From the NCBI GenBank assembly GCA_947502975.1, contig CANNBV010000002.1:496001-560000 (forward strand): a stretch of DNA of 64,000 nt. Reading direction: 5' to 3'. Shown one piece after another: positions 51,721 through 60,508 of this stretch. Every line of letters starts with the position of its first letter. The stretch's first letter is position 1. A program made the translations under genes and the position numbers. The notes under the pieces are model-generated. The model was given only the letters and a program-made list of their open reading frames with translations. It searched no databases and was not told the DNA's origin. This DNA comes from an uncultured Flavobacteriaceae bacterium. Its GTDB lineage: Bacteria > Bacteroidota > Bacteroidia > Flavobacteriales > Flavobacteriaceae.

Positions 51721-53535
51721 CTATTTCTTATTTACCCAAACTACCCAATCTTTATCCTTGTCTTTATGAGGATTACCTAAAGATTGTTTTCCAGACCCTT
51801 TAATGGTTTTTACTTTTCCTTTTTTCAATTCACCGCCAGTTCTTGGGTTATACCACAAAACGGAATATTCGCCTGAGTTATCTTTTAAATCAAGTGTAGA
51901 CTCGCCTCCGTTTTTTAAGAAGACTACATAACTTTTTCCTTCATTGGCTAAAACATAATCGCCTTCAGAAGAAATTAAATCATCATTAGAAGTCATTTCC
52001 TGTACTGGAATCTTGTTATTATTAAAAAAGTCTAAGCAGATTTTTCCTTGATCCCAAAACAAATCTCTGGAACGGTAGTCCTGACAAGTTAAATCAGAAT
52101 GCGCATGTTTATAACCAAAATACCATTCAGTTCCCCAAGCACCAGCCATAAAAGCTCCCCAAAGTCCATTTTTACGAGCATTGTCATGCTTTGGGTTTTC
52201 GGCATCTGGAAGTAATGAATGTTGAGCATCTCCTGGTTCGTCACAAGCCACAGCCCAAGTTTTGCCTTCAGCATCAGCCTCTTTCAAAATGCGTAAAACA
52301 CTGTTATGCACATTTCTAAAATCAGCTTTATTGGTTTGAAGCGATGCTCCAGTAAATTTGCTGTTTTTGCCATAAATACCTGTGTACCAATTCCCATTAT
52401 GAATCACAATATGGTGTTTATATGGGTCGATAGAAGATACATAATTGGCTAAAGTTAGGCGTCCTTGAACATCCACTGGAAAAGTACGTGGAGGGTTTTG
52501 CCAATCACCGGTTTCTTCGCATAAATTCCAATTTAATGCCAAATGATGACCAAAGCGAGCAATCAATTCTCGGTAGTATAATTTAGTGTAAAGTCCCGTA
52601 CCGCCATTGTCTAAAAGTCCTTGGTTTTCAGCTTCTAAAGTTTTGAAATGAAGAAACATGCCTAGCTTGTCAGCATGCTCAAAAACCATTTCCCATTGGT
52701 CTAATTTTGATGTATCAAATCTGTCAAAAGTCTGATAGTCCACATAAGGGAACACATTTTTATCATCACCTTCAATATTCATGGTAATAAAAGAAAATAC
52801 ATTCATTCCTTTTGAAGCTAAATAATTCACGGCGCCAATTATATCTTTGCCTTTATTGTTTTTCCAAGTAGGATTGCCATCTTTCCAATCCTTTTCGTGA
52901 GCTTCCCAAGTTTTGATTAGTTTGTCGCCTTTTCCATCGTTATGAAATGTACCATCAAATTCTTCATACGCTAAAAAATTCTCTGGGGCGTCTGCACCAC
53001 ATTTCAAAAAATAGTCACCAGTCTCGGCAAATTTTAAATAACGCTCCCCAACATATTGTAAACGTCCTTTTGCTCTAAAATCTCTTCCTTTTTTATCAGA
53101 AGCTTCAATTATAAAAGAACCTTTCTTTTTATCCATGAAGCCTGCAGTTTTTAATTTATTGGTGACTCTAATTGCAGACCATTTTCCTTTTACGAATTGC
53201 ACATTGTATTGCCATTCTCCAATTTCATCAGGAGCAAAATGAACTTTCCATATATTTCCTGAAGTAGCACTTGTATTTCCTGCATTTCCATCTGTAGCAT
53301 AATATCCAGGAATAGTGTATGTTTTTCCAGATTTAGAGTGTTTGAATACAACATCTAATTTATAATTTAAAAACGGATTATTCTCATCATTTTCAGATGT
53401 CTCAGGACCTTCAAATTCTAAGGTAACTTTATGCCATTTTTTTAATTCACCTTTAAGCTCTTGAGCTTCTATTTTGGTGAAAGTACTGATGAGGAAGATG
53501 AAAATTAAGTGTAAAAAGATGTGTAATGGTTTCAT
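51721..53535 (-). CDS. DUF5060 putative glycoside hydrolase
   Basis: A 604-residue exported protein with a signal peptide (about 1-25), a DUF5060 N-terminal beta domain (about 30-120, WHKVTLEFEGPE...), a TIM-barrel-like middle (about 150-480), and a C-terminal collagen-binding-like beta domain (about 520-604, VLWYNPRTGGE). Possible catalytic acids are in WNLCEE and CDEPGD. Members with this layout are found in agar and related algal loci. It lies 17 bases after a GH2 gene and 62 before the P450. Confidence 0.75.
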   Translation of the reverse strand: MKPLHIFLHLIFIFLISTFTKIEAQELKGELKKWHKVTLEFEGPETSENDENNPFLNYKLDVVFKHSKSGKTYTIPGYYATDGNAGNTSATSGNIWKVHFAPDEIGEWQYNVQFVKGKWSAIRVTNKLKTAGFMDKKKGSFIIEASDKKGRDFRAKGRLQYVGERYLKFAETGDYFLKCGADAPENFLAYEEFDGTFHNDGKGDKLIKTWEAHEKDWKDGNPTWKNNKGKDIIGAVNYLASKGMNVFSFITMNIEGDDKNVFPYVDYQTFDRFDTSKLDQWEMVFEHADKLGMFLHFKTLEAENQGLLDNGGTGLYTKLYYRELIARFGHHLALNWNLCEETGDWQNPPRTFPVDVQGRLTLANYVSSIDPYKHHIVIHNGNWYTGIYGKNSKFTGASLQTNKADFRNVHNSVLRILKEADAEGKTWAVACDEPGDAQHSLLPDAENPKHDNARKNGLWGAFMAGAWGTEWYFGYKHAHSDLTCQDYRSRDLFWDQGKICLDFFNNNKIPVQEMTSNDDLISSEGDYVLANEGKSYVVFLKNGGESTLDLKDNSGEYSVLWYNPRTGGELKKGKVKTIKGSGKQSLGNPHKDKDKDWVVWVNKK

Positions 53536-53552
53536 AATGTTTACTTAATAAA

Positions 53553-56093
53553 TTATATAATGTTGATGTTAATTGTTTTACTTGAAATATTACCGCTTTT
53601 AGCAGTAATAGTAATAGTGCTTGGGTTTTCATTTGATTGAATGATAAGCAAACACTTGCCATTTTTGGTTGTAATTTTATTGGTTTGAATATCTTGTACA
53701 TTATCATTAGCGCCATTATCAACCCCAAGTAGTCTATAATCTCCTTCAATTTCAAATACTACTTCTTGATCATTAACTCTGAACGGAGTACCATTTTTAT
53801 CAGTCAATTCCACTTCAATATGTGCCACATCATATGCATTAGCTTCTAGCGTTGTTTTGTCTGTTTTTATGCTTAAACCAGCAAATTCCTGAGCTGTTTT
53901 AAGTTTATATTCAGATATAGAGCCATCAGCATTTTTAGCTTTAGCTAACAATTCGCCTTCAACAAATGGAACATGCCATTTTATGATATGGTCATGCATG
54001 TTATCGGCTAATTTTTGACTGCCTAATGATGTGCCATTTAAAAACAATTCAACTTCTTCACAGTTAGTATATACTTCAACTACAGTAGAAATTCCTTTAT
54101 CGTAGTTCCAATGATCATTATATTTATGCCATCCCCACATTGGAATATATTTATCATTTCTCCTTTTATGCAGTACTTTGCCCTCTACTAATTCATAAGG
54201 AGATGCTTTTAAAGTATTAGTTGTCATATATACATGAGGTTCATCATTCCAAAGTGTTTTAAACATATGATAGCTTGCACGTTCATAACCAGCAAAATCT
54301 AATAAACCGCTACCACTACCTTTAACAGGCCAATTTCTGGATTCTCCCATGTAGAAAATACCTGTCCATAGAAATACACCATGTACATGGTCTTTTTCTA
54401 AGATGGGTTTCCATTCATGCCATTGTCCCCAATTTTCTGTACCTAAAATCATTTTTTCAGGATATAGTTTGTGTACATAATCGTAAACCGATTGCCTGTA
54501 ACTTAAACCCACAATATCTAATGCATCGGTATAACCTGAGAAGTAACTAACAGATGGAATTACTAAGTTGGCTGTAACTGGTCGTGTTGTATCTATGTCT
54601 TTCACCCATTTTGAAAGGTTTTTTGCCATAGCAGCTAATTCATAATTATCTGGTTGCGCTTTTTTGAATTTAGCTTTTATTTCTTCTGGCGAATATGGAG
54701 GCTCATCATAATAATAGTCGACATCTTTAATATCTTCCCAATAGCCTACCGACCTGTAACTAGGGTAAGTCCATTCAATTTCATTTCCAATGCTCCACAT
54801 TACAATTGAAGGGTGGTTTTTATCACGACGCACCATGTTTTTAATATCCTTTTCCGCCCATTCATGTATGTGTTCAGTATAACCACGGGTTACCTCTTCT
54901 GCTTTTTGCTGATTGTAATTATTTCTTTTATCTTTTGGATTATCCCATTCATCAAAAGCTTCGTCTTGTACTAAGAATCCCATTTCATCACATAAATCTA
55001 AAAACTCTTCTGAAGGTGGGTTGTGTGCTGTTCTTATTGCATTACATCCAGCATCTTTTAGCTTTTGTAATCGCCTTTTCCAAACGCCTTTTGGAACTGC
55101 TGCACCAACTAAACCGCCATCGTGATGTAGGCATACCCCTTTAAAAAGTGTTTGTTTACCATTAAGGAAAAACCCTTTTTCGGCACTATACTCTATTTTA
55201 CGAATACCGAAGGTTTCGTGGTAAGTATCTAATAGTTTATTATTCTCAAAAACTTTAATTTCTGCTTTATAAAGGTTTGGGTGTTTTGTATCCCAAAGAT
55301 TAGGATTTGAAATAGAAATACTTTGTTCTAATGTTTTTGTGTCATTGGAATTTAGTTGAAATTCAACACTTTCTTCTGCCACAATAGTATTATTTGAGTC
55401 TAATATTGAAGTTACTATAGTGCCATTCTGAACAATATCACTACTGTTAATCACGCTGTTTTTTATATCAATAATAGCATTTTTAGAAGAAATATTTGAT
55501 GCTGTAATTGTAGTTCCCCAAGGTTTAATATGTAACCTGTTTAAGGTTTCTAAACGAACATTTCTATAAATTCCAGAACCTGGATACCATCTGCAATCTA
55601 CATACGCGGTACGATCTGCTTTTACTGTTATTACATTTTCTTTATCACCATAATTTAAATATGGTGTTAAATCATAATAAAAACCAACATAACCATAAGG
55701 CCGTTTTCCTAAAGAATGACCATTTATCCATACCTCAGAATTATTATAAATACCATCAAAATTAATTCTTGTGATTTTATCCGAAGCACTTAAAGGCATC
55801 TTAAAGGTTTTACGATACCACCCAATTCCCCCAGGTAAAAAAGCGGTAGCACCAGCAGCATTTTCTTGCGTGAAAGATTCTGCAATACTCCAATCGTGAG
55901 GTAACCTAACGTCTTGCCAGTTAGAATCATCAAAACTAATTTCTTGAGCGTTAGTAATATCACCTTTATGGAATTTCCAATTGAAATTGAAATCAATAAT
56001 AGTTTCAGGAGGCATTTCTTTATTCTGACAAGAGGTTAGAATAAAGCAAAATACAGATAATAAGTAAAGTTTGTAATTTTTTAAGGTTTTCAT
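53553..56093 (-). CDS. GH2 glycoside hydrolase (beta-galactosidase-like), lipoprotein
   Basis: An 846-residue exported lipoprotein (LTSC) with a complete GH2 layout. The jelly roll is at about 35-195, the Ig-like domain at about 200-310, and the TIM barrel at about 315-640. C-terminal domains follow. The acid/base Glu438 is in SIGNEIEW and the nucleophile Glu553 in GTENWG, so both catalytic acids are present, unlike the GH2 protein at 42646. It begins the leftward GH2-DUF5060-P450 operon. It resembles the GH2 at 35186 in its N-terminal half (FHKGDITNAQ versus FHKGDADNAQ), suggesting paralogues. Confidence 0.9.
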   Translation of the reverse strand: MKTLKNYKLYLLSVFCFILTSCQNKEMPPETIIDFNFNWKFHKGDITNAQEISFDDSNWQDVRLPHDWSIAESFTQENAAGATAFLPGGIGWYRKTFKMPLSASDKITRINFDGIYNNSEVWINGHSLGKRPYGYVGFYYDLTPYLNYGDKENVITVKADRTAYVDCRWYPGSGIYRNVRLETLNRLHIKPWGTTITASNISSKNAIIDIKNSVINSSDIVQNGTIVTSILDSNNTIVAEESVEFQLNSNDTKTLEQSISISNPNLWDTKHPNLYKAEIKVFENNKLLDTYHETFGIRKIEYSAEKGFFLNGKQTLFKGVCLHHDGGLVGAAVPKGVWKRRLQKLKDAGCNAIRTAHNPPSEEFLDLCDEMGFLVQDEAFDEWDNPKDKRNNYNQQKAEEVTRGYTEHIHEWAEKDIKNMVRRDKNHPSIVMWSIGNEIEWTYPSYRSVGYWEDIKDVDYYYDEPPYSPEEIKAKFKKAQPDNYELAAMAKNLSKWVKDIDTTRPVTANLVIPSVSYFSGYTDALDIVGLSYRQSVYDYVHKLYPEKMILGTENWGQWHEWKPILEKDHVHGVFLWTGIFYMGESRNWPVKGSGSGLLDFAGYERASYHMFKTLWNDEPHVYMTTNTLKASPYELVEGKVLHKRRNDKYIPMWGWHKYNDHWNYDKGISTVVEVYTNCEEVELFLNGTSLGSQKLADNMHDHIIKWHVPFVEGELLAKAKNADGSISEYKLKTAQEFAGLSIKTDKTTLEANAYDVAHIEVELTDKNGTPFRVNDQEVVFEIEGDYRLLGVDNGANDNVQDIQTNKITTKNGKCLLIIQSNENPSTITITAKSGNISSKTININII

Positions 56094-56250
56094 CTTAAAT
56101 ATTTCATTAAGTACAATATAAGCTTTATACAGATCAAATTGTACGGTAGTATTATTAGCTGGTTAATTTACCGAAATAAATAGTTGCATAATAGATTTAT
56201 ATGTGCAATTTTTAGAAGTTTCAATTCAAAATCACCAATTCAAAATCACG

Positions 56251-56262
56251 GAACATATGGTT
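56251..56262. promoter_or_regulatory. candidate regulatory box GAACATATGGTT
   Basis: Lies in the divergent gap between the GH2-DUF5060-P450 operon and the Cys-rich lipoprotein gene. It resembles the boxes at 40870 and 61800. Confidence 0.3.
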
Positions 56263-56338
56263 TGTAAATGAGTACATGTGTGTCATATTAAAAATAAGTT
56301 TTTAAATAGATTTGTGATGATAACTAAACAAACTAAAT

Positions 56339-57184
56339 ATGAATAAGTTAAAATATTTGCTATCAATAGCTATAATTATTTTAATAGCTTTTGCTTGCTC
56401 ATCTGAATCAACAAATGGAGAACAACAAGAAGCAGAATGTATCAAAACTTGTGATACTGGTTTTACATTGAACCAAGATACTTGTGAATGTGAAAAAGAC
56501 CCTTGTACTTTAACCTGTGATACAGGTTTTACATTAAACAATGATACTTGTCAATGTGAGTGCACTAAGATCTGTGAATCTGGATTTACTTTAAATGCAG
56601 AAACCTGTGAATGTGAAGAAGATTTTGTAGCAAATGTTATTGAGGTAGAGATTGAAAGTGTTGAAGCGATTGAGAGTTGGAAAAAGAAAACCGACATTTC
56701 GGATTTTTCTGGAGAAGCTTATTTTGTTTGGGAAGGACCAAACCAGTTTTGGAAAGGTGAAGCTAATATTGGGAAAGTTGGTAAGTTGACCTTTAAAGTT
56801 GATATTCCTAGAGCAGGAGTATATTTATTTCAATGGCGTTCATACATTGCCAAGAAAGATCCTGCAAAACCTAGTACAGAGCATAATGATAGTTGGTTAA
56901 AAATATTATCCGAAGATTTCTACGCGATAAGGGATGCTAGTACTGTATATCCAAAAGGTTCTGGAAAATCACCCAATCCTGAAGGAGAAAATGGTAATGG
57001 GTTTTTTAAGATTTATATGAATACCAATGATATGTGGACTTGGACCTCAGGTACTTTCGATAATAATTTCCATACAATTTATGCGCGTTTTGATGAGGCC
57101 AAGGAGTATACAATAGAAATTGCACCACGTTCTGCATATCATGCTATTGATAAATTTAAGCTTACAGAGCAAGAACCTCAGTAG
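56339..57184 (+). CDS. lipoprotein with three Cys-rich repeats and a putative binding domain
   Basis: A 281-residue lipoprotein (Cys20 after IAFA). Three tandem repeats of about 20 residues follow: C-x3-C-x10-C-x-C at Cys34-51, Cys56-73 and Cys75-92, each with a GFTLN core, like minimal EGF-type modules. The rest (about 100-281) is a beta-rich domain with many Trp (WEGPNQFWKGE, FQWRSYI), which looks like a carbohydrate-binding module. The repeats could act as a rigid spacer at the cell surface. No enzyme motif is seen. Confidence 0.75.
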   Translation: MNKLKYLLSIAIIILIAFACSSESTNGEQQEAECIKTCDTGFTLNQDTCECEKDPCTLTCDTGFTLNNDTCQCECTKICESGFTLNAETCECEEDFVANVIEVEIESVEAIESWKKKTDISDFSGEAYFVWEGPNQFWKGEANIGKVGKLTFKVDIPRAGVYLFQWRSYIAKKDPAKPSTEHNDSWLKILSEDFYAIRDASTVYPKGSGKSPNPEGENGNGFFKIYMNTNDMWTWTSGTFDNNFHTIYARFDEAKEYTIEIAPRSAYHAIDKFKLTEQEPQ

Positions 57185-57293
57185 TTTTATACTTAAAACT
57201 TTCGTGATTACTTATGGTGTTAAATGAATATTATTGGAATTCATTAGACTAGATTTTCTATTTTAACAACTTTTAATCCTAACCTTATTATCT

Positions 57294-58157
57294 ATGAAGT
57301 CATTTCATTTTTTAATTGCCTTAATTTTCTTGAATTCAACATTAATTGCCCAAGACAGTGATTGGATACCGCTTTTGGATAAAAATTTGAGTAAGTGGGA
57401 TGTTTTTGTTGGCGTTCCTCATCATTCAGTAAAAGGGCTTCCAGAAGGCACTCCTAAAGGAGATGGTATGAAAGGCGAACCTCTGGGTTTGAATAATGAT
57501 CCATTAAAGGTGTTTTATGCTGAAGATGTAGATGGAGAGACTATAATGAGGGTAAGTGGTGAAATTTACGCGGGTTTAACCTCAAAGGAAATCTATGAGA
57601 ATTATCATTTAAAATTTAAATTTAAGTGGGGAGAACTAAAATGGGAGCCTAGACTTAAAGCACAACGTGATAATGGTTTACTATATCATTGTATAGGTGA
57701 ACATGGTGCATTTTGGAATGTTTGGATGCAGTCTCAAGAATTTCAAATACAAGAAAGAGATATGGGCGATTATTATGGTCTAGCAGGAGGTGTGAATAAT
57801 ATACGTGCTAAAAAGCGAGAAGACGGTTTCCATATATATGATTCAAAATCAGATTTAGTGAAGTTGGGTACTGCAGTTAAAGGAGAAAAAATGTGGCGTT
57901 GTGTGCGTTCTGAAAATAAAGAAAAACCAAATGGTGAGTGGAATACACTTGAATTAGTATGCTTCAATGGAAAATCGTACCATATTGTAAATGGTTATGT
58001 AGTTATGGTTTTAGAAAATGCTGAATCCTATAAAGATGGAAAGCTTACTCCTATTACTAAAGGGAAAATTCAATTTCAATCAGAGGCAGCAGAATGTTAT
58101 TATAAAGATATGTTTATAAAAAAGCTAACTGCTTTACCGGATTTTCTTAAAAGCTAG
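57294..58157 (+). CDS. DUF1080 (3-keto-glycoside hydrolase-like) exported protein
   Basis: A 287-residue protein with a signal peptide (about 1-19) and a DUF1080/3-keto-disaccharide hydrolase domain: WIPLLDKNLSKWDVF at the N terminus, YENYHLKFKFKWGE, NGLLYHC, WMQSQEFQIQERDMGDYYGL and KGKIQFQSEAAECYYKD at the C terminus. The fold is concanavalin-like. Members act on 3-keto-glycosides made by Gfo/Idh oxidoreductases. An exported Gfo/Idh protein is at 49152 in this region. Its 3' end overlaps the sulfatase gene by 11 bases. Confidence 0.86.
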   Translation: MKSFHFLIALIFLNSTLIAQDSDWIPLLDKNLSKWDVFVGVPHHSVKGLPEGTPKGDGMKGEPLGLNNDPLKVFYAEDVDGETIMRVSGEIYAGLTSKEIYENYHLKFKFKWGELKWEPRLKAQRDNGLLYHCIGEHGAFWNVWMQSQEFQIQERDMGDYYGLAGGVNNIRAKKREDGFHIYDSKSDLVKLGTAVKGEKMWRCVRSENKEKPNGEWNTLELVCFNGKSYHIVNGYVVMVLENAESYKDGKLTPITKGKIQFQSEAAECYYKDMFIKKLTALPDFLKS

Positions 58158-59586
58158 ATTGGTCTTTTTTTAAGTTAATCGATTTTAATCTGGTTTGTTG
58201 TAATTTGCGTTCTTCTTTCAGCACATTTTCCTGATGAGGATCAAACCATTTTGGAGCTATGTTTTTTGAGTCCCATTTTTTGTAAGCTTCATTCAGTTCT
58301 TTTACAATATCAAGATTAGCCTCCGCAATGTCATTACGCTCATAGCTATCTTTTTTTAAATCAAAAAGAAGTATTTTGTCTTTGTAAGCACTTTTATAGA
58401 GTTTATAATTGTCTTTTCTAACTGCATATTCAAACCCACCAACAGAACGCCAAAACAACATATCATGCGGTTGTTCGCTTTTCTCTTGATTAATGTAAGG
58501 CAATAGATCCTTTCCTTCTAATTGAGTTTCTAGTGAAATATCACCGCCAGCTGCAGCTAAAAGAGTTGGATAAAGATCTAATGATATCACTGGTTTTTCA
58601 AACACTAATTTTGAAGCGATTTGCTCTGGCCATCTTATAAAAAATGGCACTCTAATTCCACCTTCGAAAATCATTCCTTTATGTCCGCGGAATGGTCGGT
58701 TATCAGCATGTTCTGTTCTGCCACCATTATCACTTAAAAATACCACAATAGTATTGTCTTTCATGTTATTAGCTACTAATGTAGAATCAATTTTTCCCAT
58801 ACAATGGTCTACACCGTTTACCATAGCACCATAAATACTTCTACCAGCATATTCAATATGTTTGGTGTTTTCTAAATATTGTTTTGTAGCATGATCAGGA
58901 GCGTGTGGTGCATTATATGCTAAATAAATGAAGAATGGTTTTTTATCTTTTTTTGAAATGAAATTAATAGCTTCTTCAGTAAAATCATTTGTGAGATATG
59001 AGAGTTGATCTTCTGGAACTGGTTTTCCGTTTCTATACATCATATGTATTGGGTCTTTTGCAGTACCCCAATAATTCATACCTCCACCTGGAAATCCAAA
59101 CCAATGGTCAAACCCTTGTTTAGGAGGGTGTAAATTAGGATGATCTCCTAAATGCCATTTTCCAATTGCACTAGTGCGGTAACCTTGCTCTTTGAGGGCT
59201 TCCGAAATCATCTTTTCAGAAAGAGGAGTACCTACAGTATCATCATTTTCTAATTGATATGGCATATTACAATCATGACCAAAGCGCGCTTGATATCTAC
59301 CAGTCATAATGCCAGCTCTTGAAGGGCTACAATAAGGGTGTGAAACGTAACCTTGTGAAAAAATAACACCTTCACTAGCCATTCTATCCAGATGTTTTGT
59401 TGGAATATCAGTACAGCCATTAAAACCAACATCTGCCCAACCTTGATCGTCTGTTAAGACCAAGATGATATTTGGCTTTTCACCAGTTTTTATACCCTTA
59501 GAAGGTTTAGCTAGTAGCTCAGGTTTATCTGATTTACAAGATAAAAAAGCAAAAATTATTACAAAGGTTAAAAGTTTGGTTTTCAT
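58147..59586 (-). CDS. S1 family sulfatase, lipoprotein
   Basis: A 479-residue exported lipoprotein (FLSC) with the type I sulfatase core: LVLTDDQGWADVGFNG metal-binding start, the maturation motif CSPSRAGIMTGRY (Cys86, converted to formylglycine), GKWHLGD, and the FLSDNGGR metal site. It removes sulfate from a sugar. The S1 subfamily is not decided from sequence alone. It is last in a leftward row with the alcohol dehydrogenase and esterase D-like genes. No maturase gene is in the window. Confidence 0.92.
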   Translation of the reverse strand: MKTKLLTFVIIFAFLSCKSDKPELLAKPSKGIKTGEKPNIILVLTDDQGWADVGFNGCTDIPTKHLDRMASEGVIFSQGYVSHPYCSPSRAGIMTGRYQARFGHDCNMPYQLENDDTVGTPLSEKMISEALKEQGYRTSAIGKWHLGDHPNLHPPKQGFDHWFGFPGGGMNYWGTAKDPIHMMYRNGKPVPEDQLSYLTNDFTEEAINFISKKDKKPFFIYLAYNAPHAPDHATKQYLENTKHIEYAGRSIYGAMVNGVDHCMGKIDSTLVANNMKDNTIVVFLSDNGGRTEHADNRPFRGHKGMIFEGGIRVPFFIRWPEQIASKLVFEKPVISLDLYPTLLAAAGGDISLETQLEGKDLLPYINQEKSEQPHDMLFWRSVGGFEYAVRKDNYKLYKSAYKDKILLFDLKKDSYERNDIAEANLDIVKELNEAYKKWDSKNIAPKWFDPHQENVLKEERKLQQTRLKSINLKKDQSSF

Positions 59587-59708
59587 AGGTTACTGCTTAG
59601 AGGTTAATGAATTTGAATAACTTACACTAAAATACGTACCTAAACGCTTTCATGAAAGCCTTATGTTCATAACTAATCGAGTAAAAAACATTTGTTGCCT
59701 AAATCTTT

Positions 59709-60506
59709 CTAAATAAGAGAATTGAAAAAAAGAAGCGTGTCTTTTATATGCTCTTGCCAATATTCCCACTCGTGTGCACCTTCAAATTCTTCATAAACAT
59801 GAGGTATGTTATGCGATGTTAATTCTTGATGCAATGTTCTATTATGCTCAATCAATAGGTCGTTTTTACCACAATCAAATCGAAGTTTAGGTAGATTTCC
59901 TTTATTATTCAGTATGGTTTTTAATGCTGAAACACCATCTAGGTGAACATCAGGATAGCATTCCTGTGGTTCTTCTACAAATAATGGCATTTGATTAATA
60001 TGTGTGATTGATGAGTGCGCTGAAATGGCTTTAAAGATACTTGGGTATTTTGCTCCTAAATGTAGAGCGCCGTATCCGCCCATTGACAATCCTGAGATAA
60101 AGAAGGTAGATTTCTCAGAAGTTGAATTGATGTTTTCTACTACAGCGTGTCGTACATCATCAACAATCCATTTTTCAAAGTTTTTTTGATTATGAGGTAA
60201 ATATGCAGAACCGTCGCCCCATAAACCATCAGAAGGCATGGCAATGATAAAAGGAGAGATATTGGCTTCTTCTATCATTTTATTAGCTGTAAAATGAACA
60301 CCAGCTTTGTGGGCCCAAATCCATGCACTACCATAAACACCATGAAGCAATATAATTACAGGAAGATCTTTTAGGTTGCCTACATTCGGAACGAAAACGC
60401 AAATATCTCCACGACCTTTAAGATTGTTTGTTTTAACTGTTATGAATCTGAGATTATTACTTTCAAATTCGGGGTTTGATATTTCGGTAGTTCTAAATTT
60501 GCTCAT
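59709..60506 (-). CDS. esterase D/S-formylglutathione hydrolase-like protein
   Basis: A 265-residue cytoplasmic alpha/beta hydrolase of the esterase D family, with HGVYGSAWIW, the nucleophile elbow GLSMGGYGAL (Ser141) and a C-terminal His in GAHEWEYW. There is no signal peptide. Family members include S-formylglutathione hydrolase, which finishes thiol-dependent formaldehyde oxidation. Its gene starts 2 bases after the stop of the alcohol dehydrogenase gene, a pairing that fits this role. Other ester substrates remain possible. Confidence 0.8.
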   Translation of the reverse strand: MSKFRTTEISNPEFESNNLRFITVKTNNLKGRGDICVFVPNVGNLKDLPVIILLHGVYGSAWIWAHKAGVHFTANKMIEEANISPFIIAMPSDGLWGDGSAYLPHNQKNFEKWIVDDVRHAVVENINSTSEKSTFFISGLSMGGYGALHLGAKYPSIFKAISAHSSITHINQMPLFVEEPQECYPDVHLDGVSALKTILNNKGNLPKLRFDCGKNDLLIEHNRTLHQELTSHNIPHVYEEFEGAHEWEYWQEHIKDTLLFFNSLI

Positions 60507-60508
60507 AC

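Noticed and set aside
53453-53755. Separate small gene bridging the DUF5060 and GH2 genes
   Set aside because: It is an alternative frame over the end of the GH2 and start of the DUF5060 gene, both of which are strongly supported.
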